A program made the position numbers and the translations under genes. The notes beneath the pieces were generated by a model that searched no databases, was not told the DNA's origin, and saw nothing but the letters and a program-made list of their open reading frames with translations. 64,000 bases of DNA, taken from contig JBHGNT010000002.1 in the NCBI GenBank assembly GCA_043228905.1, positions 20,894,001 to 20,958,000 of the forward strand. The letters run 5' to 3'. The stretch is from Azolla caroliniana. Lineage: Eukaryota; Polypodiophyta. This document shows, piece after piece, positions 31,610 to 40,788 of the stretch (positions within the stretch are counted from its first letter, which is position 1; each line of letters opens with the position of its first letter).

Positions 31610-31895
31610 GTTCTATTCCTTGTAACACGGTCACCTTGAGGTCTACGCCGAAGGACTGAGCATAGACAATGTTCCTAATCGGTAACACTTTTGGCATGCT
31701 TGGTGATTTGTGACTTCTCGCAGACGAACAACAAGGAATGGATGTCTAGCCGTAGACGGTCCAGAGAACCGACCAGACAAGTCCAACCACTAACGAGGTC
31801 CATCACACGCCAGACAGAGGAGTGCGGAAGGCAAAAACCTCGCCTCGGTGATATCTGTCCGAACCACATAGTTGACTCCACGCTCACCAACACTG
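31610..31895 (+). pseudogene. Element L integrase-RT linker fragment
   Basis: A frame with RRRSREPTRQVQPLTRS and a proline/arginine-rich linker typical of the segment between copia integrase and RT. It ends near 31895. The next about 40 bp up to the G LTR are unassigned. The RT and RNase H of L are not found in the window. Confidence 0.5.
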
Positions 31896-31935
31896 TGACA
31901 TCAAGCAGTAAGTTCTGTCACCACACGAGTACCGT

Positions 31936-32639
31936 TGTCGTGCCTTTCGGCTCCGGATCGTTGCGTGAGTCGGGTGGGAACCGCCGAGGTTTTGGACTAG
32001 GAGGAAGAGGAATACAACTTAAGACTAGTTATGAATAGTAGAAAGAGAAGTAAGATAGAAATCTCATGAATCCCACGAGTTTAGTGTATTTAAAACAATA
32101 TTTAGATTATAAGAGTAATTTAGATGGCAAAATTCGTGAATCCTACGAATATATTAGATTGATCAATCCTTGTATATTAATCAACAACCTTATACATATT
32201 TCTCTCCTCCTTATATAAAGATGGAAGAGGCTAAGCATGGCTTCATGCTTTTTCACCAAAAGTGTCCATGCACACTAAATGTGCATGTGATGCTTTGTCA
32301 TTTCCTAAGTATAGGGCTCATGGACGCTAGATGTGCATGAGTCACTTTTAATGTCACGTGTAAATAAAATATTCACACCCTAAAGAATACATGATTTTTA
32401 CCTTTTAATAAAGGTATGTGTAAATAAAGGTCTTATACGTATTAAATCTATATGTATAACACTAAAGATAAGTTATTACAATGGTAAAGTTGAGTTTTAT
32501 CTATGTGGAGGTGCAAGGTTCGAATCCTGCCCTATGCACGTGATAAGTATTTTGATATACTATTTATTTATTTATATGTATCTAAAATCGGATATATTAT
32601 TTTATGGTTTTCACGTAGTGTGTGGAATACACTACGACA
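31936..32639 (-). repeat. 3' LTR of element G (704 bp)
   Basis: Plus-strand ends are TGTCGTGCCTTTCGG and CACTACGACA. The minus-strand TATA (CTTTATATAAGG) is near 32212. It has a tRNA-like stretch with perfect box B at 32517-32527. The segment around 32340-32410 is absent from the right copy. The polypurine tract GGAGGGGGCGAG follows at 32640-32651. Confidence 0.93.
32473..32540 (+). other. tRNA-like stretch in G LTR (left copy)
   Basis: A box A-like TTATTACAATGG at 32473 and perfect box B GGTTCGAATCC at 32517-32527. The 22 bases ending in box B are identical to those in the otherwise unrelated C LTR. The right copy is at 48601-48655. It lies on the strand opposite to the element's sense. Confidence 0.55.
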
Positions 32640-33061
32640 CTCGCCCCCTCCGAACCCGCACATCCTCCGGTATGTGCCGAAGTTCTCGATTCCTCATATC
32701 CGTCTTCACCCAAAGCTTCCTCCGATTCTCCCCTTATGTCGACTATGAGTTGTAATTCACTTTCTTCGCTTCCCGCATCACCGTGGTCTTCGTCCGATTG
32801 CTCCTCGTTGTCGGCCTTGGCTTGGATCACATAGGGTTTGTCGTCAGTCCGCTTTTTGAAAATCTTCACCCGCTTCCCGGCTATAGGCACTCGTAGTATT
32901 GTTCCATCCAACTCGGACAGTTGGTACGTTCCGTTGTCAAAGACTTTTCGAACCTCGTATGGCCCGAACCACCTTTTCGCGAATTTCCGCATCGTTGTAT
33001 GTTGATGGTCCAAACTACTGTCATAGACGATCACCCAATCTCCTTCTTCAATCCTCCTCGG
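32597..33061 (-). pseudogene. Element G integrase C-terminal tail
   Basis: It continues the G Pol frame after a TGA at 33062-33064 (a CGA-like arginine codon in sisters). It has DWVIVYDSSLDHQHTT, the GPY module (RRWFGPYEVRK-like: KRWFGPYEV, NGTYQLSELDG) and an acidic tail. The frame runs through the polypurine tract into the LTR before stopping. Confidence 0.88.
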
Positions 33062-36000
33062 TCATAGTCGGTGCTTTGTGTCGAATCGGCTTTTGTTCCG
33101 GAATCGTGCTTCTTGTTGTCGGCGTATTGCTTCAGCTATGTCTGCCGGTCTTCCCTCTAGTTGTTGTATCCGGACCGCTAGTAGTTCTTCCTGGCTCATC
33201 TCTTCCTTCCACGGTAGCACTGTCCATGTTGCGATCGCGGTTTCCGTCGGCATTACCGGTGCTTGTCCGGTCATGAGTTCTGCCGGCACGTAACCGGTTA
33301 CGGAGCTATGCGTCGTCCGATCCGCCCATAGTGCATACGGAAGCATCTGCGGCCAGTCCTTCACCTTTCCATCGCATGCCTTCGCAAGTGCTTTCACGAT
33401 CGGACTATGTCCTCGTTCGATTTTCCCGTTGGCCTCCGGATTGTATGCCGTTGTCAGCGTTAATCGAACTCCGTGTTTGGCGAAGAATCCCCTAGCTTTG
33501 TCCGAGTCGAGTTCTCCCCGGTCCGCAATCACTTGTCCTATGCACCCGTACCTGCAAAATACTTCCTCCAAAAGAAATTGGCATACCGCGGAACACGTTT
33601 TCCTCTGAAGCGCTCGACCTTCTACTTGATTCGTGAGATCTTCCCGAGCTAATACCAAGTATTTCTTTTGTCCAATCCCGGTCGGCATGGCCACTATGTC
33701 GACCATCCACTTGAAGTTGATTGTCGGTGAGAATGCCGGATGTAACTCATCTCGATGTCGAACCCCGGAGTAGATTTGACATTTCTCGCAGCTTTCCGTG
33801 AACTCCGCGACATCTTTGTACATTTTCTTCCACCAATATTTTTGCTTGATCTTCTCAAATGTTGCCCATGTTCCTCGGTGTCCAGCCCAATCGGATTCGT
33901 GAAACTCGGACATTATCCGGTTTCGTTGCTCTTTTGTCCCGACTACTCGAAGTGGTATACCATCCGGTCTTTTCGGCGCCCTCCATATTATTCCGTTTTC
34001 CAAGAAGAACTTTTGGACTTGCCTCTTCTTCCTTCGGATCTCGGCCCTTCTTCCTTTATCGTTTGTTGAATCCTCGACCTCTTGTAACATCTTTCCGATC
34101 ATCAAGCTTTCTCCCTCGTATTCTTCTTCCCGGAATTCTCGGATTACGTTCACTCGGCATATGTGCTCCGACGCGAAGTAGTCTTTGGAAACTTCTTCAT
34201 TATCCGATTCGGTTATGTCGTCTTCGAACCGAGCCCTTGATAACATATCCGCTACCGCGTTGTCCTTCCCCGAGATGTGTCGAACCTCCGGATTAAGCGA
34301 CTTGACATATGCAACCCACCTTAGCATAGCTACATCCGGTATCGTACAACACCGCATCATCCCGAGTATCGGAAGACAATCCGTCTCGATCACCACTTCG
34401 GCTCCGATCAAATAATCCCGATCCGATTTTATCGTCGACACGACTCCCCACAGTTCTCTTTTGACTTGTGCATATCCACGTTGCCTTTCGTTGAGAACCT
34501 TTGCTCCGAATCGGATCGGATACCGCGAACCATCCGAGTCGGCTTGATTGATGACCCACCTGATACCGGTTGGACTTGTATCAACCGTTACTATGATCGG
34601 TCGGTCGTAGCTTGGCTTCTTAAGTGCTTCCGCCCTCCGAAGTGTCTTCTTCAATTTCTTCATGGCTTTGGTGTGTTCCGGTTTCCATTCGAATTTCTTA
34701 CCTTTCCGCAACAAGTGGTAGAGCAGGTCCGCTATATGTGCATAGTGCAGAATCCATATGTGATAGAATGCACATGCACCGAGAAACCTTCGGACTTCGG
34801 ATGTTGACTCGCATACTTCCTCCATAGCTTGAATAGCATCGATCTTTGTTGGTGACGGTCTTCGGCCGTAGGGCCCACATAGATGTCCGACCACCAATAT
34901 TTCTTCTTGCCCGAATGCCGATTTCTCCCCGGAAAGTGTTAGGTGCACATCTTCTAGCTTTCGCAACACTTTCTCGCAATCATGAATATGGTCGACCACG
35001 AACTTTCGGCATCCCCGATCATCCATAGTCTCATCTTTTTCTTCTACCGTGCATCCTTTCATCGGAATGTCATCGAGGAACGGCATCGTTATCTCCAGAA
35101 TGCAGTCTCGAAGCACCTTGTTCATCGCGTTCATCATATGAGCAACCGAGTTTGTCGCTCCTTGTGGTAGTGTGCACATTCGGACTAATCCTATCGGTGT
35201 TCGCAGGGTTGTGATGTCTCGGCTCTCCACGGCTGGTTGGAATTGGTCATACCTCGAGTATAGGTCTCCGATGGAGTATATCGCACGACCGGCAAAAGCT
35301 TCCGCAAATTCGTCCACTATCGGACCGACTCCCGAGTTCCGGATTGTGACCTTATTCACCGGTTGCAAGTCTTGGATAAATGGGAGTGACCCATTCTTCT
35401 TCGGAACCGTAAACCATCGATTTGAGTACGGAGCAGTTGATGGCTCTAGAATCCCCATCACCACCTTCTCCTTGAGCAAGTCAATGACTTTCGGAATATG
35501 CGCTCGTGGCACCGGAATCGGCTTCAGGTTCCATGGTACATGGTCAATCGTGAAGATCACCATCGGCTCCACTATTCTCGGATCGACGCACCCTATCTCC
35601 CTTGATGTAAATGCAAACGCTTTGCCATGTTGCTCCAACATCTCGCGAAACCGTTCTTCTTCTTTTTGTAATAGGAACCCACCTCCACCGATCCGAAGTT
35701 TCTTCCTGGTCTCATCTGTGAAGGCATGTCCGATATCCACGGACTTCCGAAGTGTCGGATCTCCCGAGACTTCTTTCCTCTTTTGTTCGCTATCGGCGGA
35801 TAGTGGTCCCGCGGCCGGTTTCACCTTCTTCTCCACGGTCTTGTATTTCATACTTACCATTGCTTCTTCTTTGCGGAGCGTATCCAGCTCCATTTTCGCA
35901 ATGATCTCGTACATCTCGACCGATTCCACCGGGACTACCCGGTTCCCTTGGCTTTTATCTTCTGCAAGCTCTTCAAGTCGTTGTTGCGTGCTCCCATAGA

Positions 36001-36232
36001 ACACTTCTTCGACTATCCCCACGATTTCTTCATCTTCTTTTATTATTGATGCCGACCGCAACTTATCCTCCACTTGTCGGTATCCTTTCTTCAATCCTCC
36101 GGTTACGGTCGTGTACGTAGATGCCCCATCCGGACCGATTCGTACATGTTTTGCTCCGAGAGTTTTCTTCCTGTGTGGGGTATCAGGGCTTCTCGGACTA
36201 TCACTTCCCCACTCCGCAACAGTCCGCTTTAA
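33062..36232 (-). CDS. Element G pol: RT, RNase H and integrase, nearly intact
   Basis: A continuous frame of just over 1000 codons, entered by the presumed -1 shift at 36229-36235 (LKRTVAEWG). RT: VPWNLKPIPVPRAHIPK, GDLYSRYDQ (first Asp) and MPFLDDIPMKG, the catalytic box with Phe instead of Tyr. RNase H acidic set: VTVDTSPTGIRW, RELWGVVSTIK, IETDCLPIL, NAVADMLSR. Integrase: HHCC (FHESDWAGHRGTW, CEKCQ) and DDE (MVDIVAMP, IADRGELDSD, NGKIERGHS). All catalytic residues I can place are present. One TGA at 33062 cuts off the last about 140 codons. It is the best preserved Pol of the family in the window. Confidence 0.92.
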   Translation of the reverse strand, partial: LKRTVAEWGSDSPRSPDTPHRKKTLGAKHVRIGPDGASTYTTVTGGLKKGYRQVEDKLRSASIIKEDEEIVGIVEEVFYGSTQQRLEELAEDKSQGNRVVPVESVEMYEIIAKMELDTLRKEEAMVSMKYKTVEKKVKPAAGPLSADSEQKRKEVSGDPTLRKSVDIGHAFTDETRKKLRIGGGGFLLQKEEERFREMLEQHGKAFAFTSREIGCVDPRIVEPMVIFTIDHVPWNLKPIPVPRAHIPKVIDLLKEKVVMGILEPSTAPYSNRWFTVPKKNGSLPFIQDLQPVNKVTIRNSGVGPIVDEFAEAFAGRAIYSIGDLYSRYDQFQPAVESRDITTLRTPIGLVRMCTLPQGATNSVAHMMNAMNKVLRDCILEITMPFLDDIPMKGCTVEEKDETMDDRGCRKFVVDHIHDCEKVLRKLEDVHLTLSGEKSAFGQEEILVVGHLCGPYGRRPSPTKIDAIQAMEEVCESTSEVRRFLGACAFYHIWILHYAHIADLLYHLLRKGKKFEWKPEHTKAMKKLKKTLRRAEALKKPSYDRPIIVTVDTSPTGIRWVINQADSDGSRYPIRFGAKVLNERQRGYAQVKRELWGVVSTIKSDRDYLIGAEVVIETDCLPILGMMRCCTIPDVAMLRWVAYVKSLNPEVRHISGKDNAVADMLSRARFEDDITESDNEEVSKDYFASEHICRVNVIREFREEEYEGESLMIGKMLQEVEDSTNDKGRRAEIRRKKRQVQKFFLENGIIWRAPKRPDGIPLRVVGTKEQRNRIMSEFHESDWAGHRGTWATFEKIKQKYWWKKMYKDVAEFTESCEKCQIYSGVRHRDELHPAFSPTINFKWMVDIVAMPTGIGQKKYLVLAREDLTNQVEGRALQRKTCSAVCQFLLEEVFCRYGCIGQVIADRGELDSDKARGFFAKHGVRLTLTTAYNPEANGKIERGHSPIVKALAKACDGKVKDWPQMLPYALWADRTTHSSVTGYVPAELMTGQAPVMPTETAIATWTVLPWKEEMSQEELLAVRIQQLEGRPADIAEAIRRQQEARFRNKSRFDTKHRL

Positions 36233-36832
36233 AAATCCATTCTCACTTGGGACAAGAGTTCCCTCTTGTTCCTTTCGTGATTTGCCGGCACCGTTAGGAA
36301 TTGGACGGATTTCCCACCGTTTTGGCTCCGAATTCGCGCAAAAGCCGCACCGCTATCGAGCACCTTCGTCTCCATCCGTGATGCCGTGATAAAGGGTTGG
36401 CCGAGGATGACGGAATGTGAAACCTCATCTTGCACGAAGAAATTTTGGTCGATCTCGACATCCCCAATCTTCACCGTCACATCCGGACAAGCCGCAAATA
36501 GATCTTTCGTTGCTTTGGTGGCCGCCCGAATCTTCCATCCATGGTTGGTGTTAATAGGCCACTTCCCCTTCAGGTAGAACTCCTTGGGCATCAAGTTGAT
36601 CTTCGATCCGTGATCAATCAATGCTAGCACGGGTTCTTTGATGTTGCTGATTCGGACCGGAGTCTCCGTAGTCGTGCGTGCCCAATGTGGCCTTGTATAG
36701 TGGGAGTTCGGAATTTCGTCCTCCACTTCGGTGTCGTTCATTAAAACGGTGTTCGTATTCACCCTTGGAGCATTTTCCTCCGTACTTTGTCTTTTTCGCT
36801 TCACGAGATCCACGAGAAGATCGTGGAACTCC
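36229..36832 (-). pseudogene. Element G protease region (3' part, split by K)
   Basis: Protease core VLALIDHGSKINLMP (DHG), HSVILGQPFI, and the end MDF-TAA at the family T-run. Upstream the frame reads KEFHDLLVDLVKRKRQS and is broken at 36832 by transposon K. The matching upstream half (SLRELLRIAK) ends at 45956 on the far side. Confidence 0.9.
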
Positions 36833-36836
36833 TTTG
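36833..36836. repeat. Target-site duplication of K, left (TTTG)
   Basis: TTTG here and at 45952-45955. Removing K and one copy restores the G protease linker reading across the site (RIAK/EFHD). Confidence 0.9.
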
Positions 36837-36872
36837 AACACGTTCGCGTTCACAAGTGGAAGGATCGCGCAT
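36837..36872 (+). repeat. Left terminal inverted repeat of K
   Basis: 36 bp beginning AACACGTTCGCGTTCACAAG. It pairs with 45916-45951 at 35 of 36 positions (C/T at position 30). Confidence 0.95.
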
Positions 36873-37194
36873 AAATGGAAGGAGAAGGGAAATTTTAGGG
36901 GTTTTTCAATGATTTTACAAAACACATTGATACCAGTATCATACAAGTTCAAACATACTATGAAAAAGGTTAAAAATCCACTATTTTCGTGATTTAGAAG
37001 TAACTAAAAAAAGACGAATTTCAAAAACATACATTCTCAATTTATATCACAAACTTTACAACCAATGTTATTTTATAAGAAACGATTTTTGGGAAATCAT
37101 AAGAATTCAAAACACATGATTTTATATTACTCGATTTGTTACAAGCGGAATGTAGTTACACTTAATAGCCAAATATACATTCATGATCACTCCT
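36873..37194. other. Left subterminal region of K
   Basis: AT-rich, 3' flank of K1, no coding potential. TGGAAGG recurs just inside the TIR (36856-36862 and 36876-36882) and may be part of a transposase-binding subterminal repeat. Confidence 0.5.
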
Positions 37195-39975
37195 TTACGG
37201 AGAATCACTACTATAACTAATATACAATGACGATTCCTCCTCATCATCCTTGGATGTACCAATCAGTGCATTATCTTCGTCATAAACCAAATGGTTTGAC
37301 TCTAGATTATATGTAGCAGATCTCGTTTGCCTTTGACTCGAGCCACCTTGTAGACCTGGTAATTTTTCTTTTATTATATCTATTGTTGACTTCCTTAATC
37401 GTCCGGCTTTTGTAAGTGTGAAGTCGTACACGATGATATCCACATCAGAGATATCAAGGGTCGAGGTGTTACGAATGTTTCGCTTCCTCTTCCTACCTCC
37501 CCTTCTTGTTTGGCATTCAATCATCTCCAATGTATACTTACCTGTAAAAGCATTTGCACTTCTAGTGTTGTACCAATGAACATTTATAGACTTGATCGTG
37601 TTATCTATTTCATGCATTAGCACTTCTAGAATTTTACCAACCCAAAATTGGTGGCCATGTGAGTTCTCATCAGCCGGCGTTGCAATCAACATCCCCGCGG
37701 TGAGCTCTTGCAAATTTCCTTGCCATCTAGCTTCGGCTGCTTTGGTCATCCTTGGTCCCACATAAATGTCTCTTTGTTGTGGATGGACCAAGCTGTCATT
37801 AATCGCATTTACTAGTCGCTCCGGACTTCTATTTACGCGATCATGTTGCAGCGACCATGTGAATGGCGTTTCCAAATTCCAATTATCAACAGATACACAA
37901 TTGTCTATAATTTCTTTCTGATCACTATAAAATACATCCCACCACAACGTGTCTTGTTGTGCGGCATATTTCTTGGCGGCCTCAATATGTTTTCTTTTTT
38001 CTTCTAAGGCTTGGAGCCATGACCGTTTTTGTTCTAATACCAAGTCGCTCTGCAACTGTCCTTTCTTCTCAATTGGCATTTGCTTAGCTCCATGGACAAT
38101 TGTACTCGGCATACAAAGTAATAACTGGCAACCACCTTCAGGTTCCCATGTTGTAGAAGATGAATATTGTTTAGCATACAAAAGTGTAGAACCACTTATT
38201 CCATTTTTCTTTATCAAAAAAATGTGATTGAAACTTATATTGTTTAACTGAGCAAGCACTTTAACATTCCCACCACCCCCATCTAATATATATCTCTTAA
38301 AGTCATATACCTCCTTCAAGTGTAACACTTTTGGGCGTGGTGTATATGCATCACAAATGACATCAAATAGTTTAGGTAAAGTGAAAGCATCATGCCGAGA
38401 CAACTGTCTGGAGAATGTGCTAAACATCTGATCTATATGGTCATGTGTGTGGCCAACCAAAAGGAAATTGACTTTCACTTTCCTAAACAATTCTAGGTTG
38501 ACCAACATACTTAGATAGCCAAATACAGTTGAATTTTTGTTCTCTCTAGCAGTATTGTCCAATTGAATGTATAGAACAGGGGGGAAAGGTTGTCCCCAAG
38601 ACATCAAAACTCGGTGAATCACTGTAACTGTTAGGTTAGGGTCATTGTGAACATTGGGGTAAGTAATGAAGACGTGAGGTCGAACAGACCTATTATAAGC
38701 CAAGCATCCCACCAAGTGCATTTGAACAAGGCACTCATCATTGACATCTTTGGGGAGCCTCCGCATATGCGGCAAGCATGTCTTCTTCTGGTCCATGCCA
38801 TCTATCATTAAGCACATGTATTGTTCAGGCCTCTTCAAACACTTCTCTCTATGATGCATCGCCTTCCTTCGTTCTAAGGATTGTGCCTCACGATGCTCTT
38901 GTAGTAACTTCTTACTCGTATCCTTTTCCATTGATGTCTTTGCACCTTTAGCCAAACTTTTAAGATTTGCACAAATGGAGCAATAACCCATACGTACTTT
39001 ACGAGGAATAATAACATTTGAAAACCGAGCTCTCCATAATCTTGTGAATTGGCTATAGGTGATAGACTTATTACGTGAGCCCAGCATTTCAGATCGATAG
39101 ACATCATAAACTTCCCGACGGGTATAATTATCAGAAAGATGCATCCTACCTGTAGTGGGCATTACTTCACAATTTAACTGAAAGTAAGTTTTCATCCAGC
39201 CAATAGCTAGTCTTCCAATTGCACCTTTCATACTTGGAACCTCTTTACAATTGAGCATCTGATCCCCGCTAAGTAGACGTTGTTGTACTCTATGTAGCCG
39301 CATGTTACTAACACATAACACAATTTTGAATGCAACTCTACATATCTGTTGCGCATGGAAGATATAATACTCGAATGATACTTTGATCCCCGTACATTTG
39401 TCAGATACTAGTTGCATATGTGATCCGAGGTAAGTGTCTTGCTCATCACCGGTCATCGAAAAATAGTATCGCCTTAATTCTCGCAACTTTGATTTTCCAA
39501 TCATAGACATACAACCACGGGCACAACATATTTTGTTGACATCAAATCCAATCTGTTTATCTGATGTCACCAAGCTAAATCTAGCCAGACGAATTCTTCG
39601 TGGGATTCTTCTAATATGCATAGGGCTCCCAGATTTCTCTTCCTGCATAGAGGTTGGTGTAACCTTGTTACAGTCTAATTCTCTGTTCTGACCATCGCCA
39701 ATGTTATTCAATGTTTCCTGGGCACTTCCTTCATTCCCGGTATCTTTATTAATATCGTATTCTTCAATAGAGAACTCTTCACATGTGTCATTATTTGCAT
39801 TCCCTGTAGATGAGCTCAGACAATATTCTTCGATAGAATATGGTGAGTCGGTCGAAAGACAATATTCTTCAATCGAATATGGTGACTCTGTTGACAAACA
39901 ATACTCTTCAGTAGAAAACGATGGGTCTGATGACAAACAATATTCTTCAATCGAGAACGGTGAATCTTCACTCAT
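37195..39975 (-). CDS. K1: DUF7869-like protein, candidate transposase
   Basis: A single intact frame of 926 codons. Residues 1-75 hold five copies of a SPYSIEEYCLS-type repeat. Next come a basic stretch (120-132), a Cys cluster CCARGC (150-155), CSIC (332-335) and a His/Arg-rich helix. Then a core rich in candidate metal ligands: MIDGMDQ (Asp392, Asp395), QLDNTARENKN (Asp473) and GHTHDHIDQMFSTFSR (His509-Asp515). This order suggests an RNase H-like nuclease and matches uncharacterised DUF7869-type proteins as I recall them. Residues 760-820 (FWVGKILEV, INVHWYNTRS) look like a small beta-barrel reader module. A basic TRRGGRKRKRN run (823-833) is a possible nuclear signal. The transposase role is inferred from its position between TIRs. 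Confidence 0.85.
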   Translation of the reverse strand: MSEDSPFSIEEYCLSSDPSFSTEEYCLSTESPYSIEEYCLSTDSPYSIEEYCLSSSTGNANNDTCEEFSIEEYDINKDTGNEGSAQETLNNIGDGQNRELDCNKVTPTSMQEEKSGSPMHIRRIPRRIRLARFSLVTSDKQIGFDVNKICCARGCMSMIGKSKLRELRRYYFSMTGDEQDTYLGSHMQLVSDKCTGIKVSFEYYIFHAQQICRVAFKIVLCVSNMRLHRVQQRLLSGDQMLNCKEVPSMKGAIGRLAIGWMKTYFQLNCEVMPTTGRMHLSDNYTRREVYDVYRSEMLGSRNKSITYSQFTRLWRARFSNVIIPRKVRMGYCSICANLKSLAKGAKTSMEKDTSKKLLQEHREAQSLERRKAMHHREKCLKRPEQYMCLMIDGMDQKKTCLPHMRRLPKDVNDECLVQMHLVGCLAYNRSVRPHVFITYPNVHNDPNLTVTVIHRVLMSWGQPFPPVLYIQLDNTARENKNSTVFGYLSMLVNLELFRKVKVNFLLVGHTHDHIDQMFSTFSRQLSRHDAFTLPKLFDVICDAYTPRPKVLHLKEVYDFKRYILDGGGGNVKVLAQLNNISFNHIFLIKKNGISGSTLLYAKQYSSSTTWEPEGGCQLLLCMPSTIVHGAKQMPIEKKGQLQSDLVLEQKRSWLQALEEKRKHIEAAKKYAAQQDTLWWDVFYSDQKEIIDNCVSVDNWNLETPFTWSLQHDRVNRSPERLVNAINDSLVHPQQRDIYVGPRMTKAAEARWQGNLQELTAGMLIATPADENSHGHQFWVGKILEVLMHEIDNTIKSINVHWYNTRSANAFTGKYTLEMIECQTRRGGRKRKRNIRNTSTLDISDVDIIVYDFTLTKAGRLRKSTIDIIKEKLPGLQGGSSQRQTRSATYNLESNHLVYDEDNALIGTSKDDEEESSLYISYSSDSP

Positions 39976-40005
39976 GGCTTAAGGTCTAGATAGGGCTCTC
40001 TAAGT

Positions 40006-40059
40006 TATACTCCTCTCTAACCATATACTCCTCCCTAAACATAAACTTCTCTCTAAACA
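40006..40059 (-). repeat. Three 18-bp repeats in the K1 leader
   Basis: Tandem units starting at 40006, 40024 and 40042 of the type TATACTCCTCTCTAACCA, with two or three differences each. They lie just upstream of the K1 ATG. Function unknown. Confidence 0.7.
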
Positions 40060-40250
40060 AAAGCCAAATCAATAGAATGTCTATATTATGTAATATTCTA
40101 TAAAAATACAATACATCTAAAAATTATTTTTAATAAAGTAATTTAACGTAAATTATCAATCATTATATAACTAGATCTAAATGATGTTAAATCAAGTAAA
40201 ATATAAAACTAATCATTAACAAGCCTTGAATATGTTGGATTAATGTTAAA

Positions 40251-40445
40251 ATCATTGGCTAATTAATGACACCCATTTTGATATAGAACGTCTCACTCAT
40301 TGATTCTTTAAGGCTCACCATTTTAAATATTAGACTTATCAATCATTGGTTAATTCATGCCCACATCTTTAATACATAACTATTGAGAGTCATAAAAAAT
40401 TTTGCTTTTAGTAATCAATCATTGGTACATTCATGAACCTCTATC
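40251..40445 (+). repeat. Three spaced direct repeats between K1 and K2
   Basis: ATCATTGGYTAATTMATG-like motifs at 40251, 40342 and 40418. They lie in the shared upstream region of the divergent genes and could be binding sites. This is an observation only. Confidence 0.55.
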
Positions 40446-40647
40446 ATTGTCTCCTTCATAACCTTTGAAGTGATTGTAGGTTGTTATGAGTATAAAAGAT
40501 TGATCAATATATTAGTTTGACTTTGTAATCATTAATACAATCATAAGTTACTATAGTTAATGTGACTATGGTTACAAACTAACTATCCTCAAAGTTACCA
40601 ACATTGGTTAAGATGACTATGGTTACTTTAACCATGGGTTCAATCCC

Positions 40648-40655
40648 TATAAATA
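40648..40655 (+). promoter_or_regulatory. TATA box of K2
   Basis: TATAAATA about 140 bp upstream of the K2 ATG. The expected transcription start is about 40680, just before the 9-bp repeats. Confidence 0.7.
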
Positions 40656-40681
40656 GGAAGACCTCATCATATTTCACTCAC

Positions 40682-40735
40682 CAGAGCGTACAGAGCGTAC
40701 AGAGCACTCAGAGCATACAGAGCACACAGAGCACT
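40682..40735 (+). repeat. 9-bp tandem repeat in the K2 leader
   Basis: Six consecutive CAGAGCRYW units (CAGAGCGTA, CAGAGCACT, CAGAGCATA, CAGAGCACA and variants) in the presumed 5' UTR. Confidence 0.8.
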
Positions 40736-40788
40736 CAAGGCACAAAGCACGAAAGCGCGATCTCCGCCTCCACACAACACAATCAACC

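Noticed and set aside
31926-31935. A 5-bp target duplication ACCGT for G (and AACGC for C)
   Set aside because: Would require the LTR to lack its terminal A. The solo LTR at 47309-48029 fits only a 4-bp duplication (GCGT) with canonical TG...CA ends, so 4 bp is used for the family.
35172-35999. A 275-codon plus-strand frame
   Set aside because: Antisense shadow of the long G Pol frame; no motif of its own.
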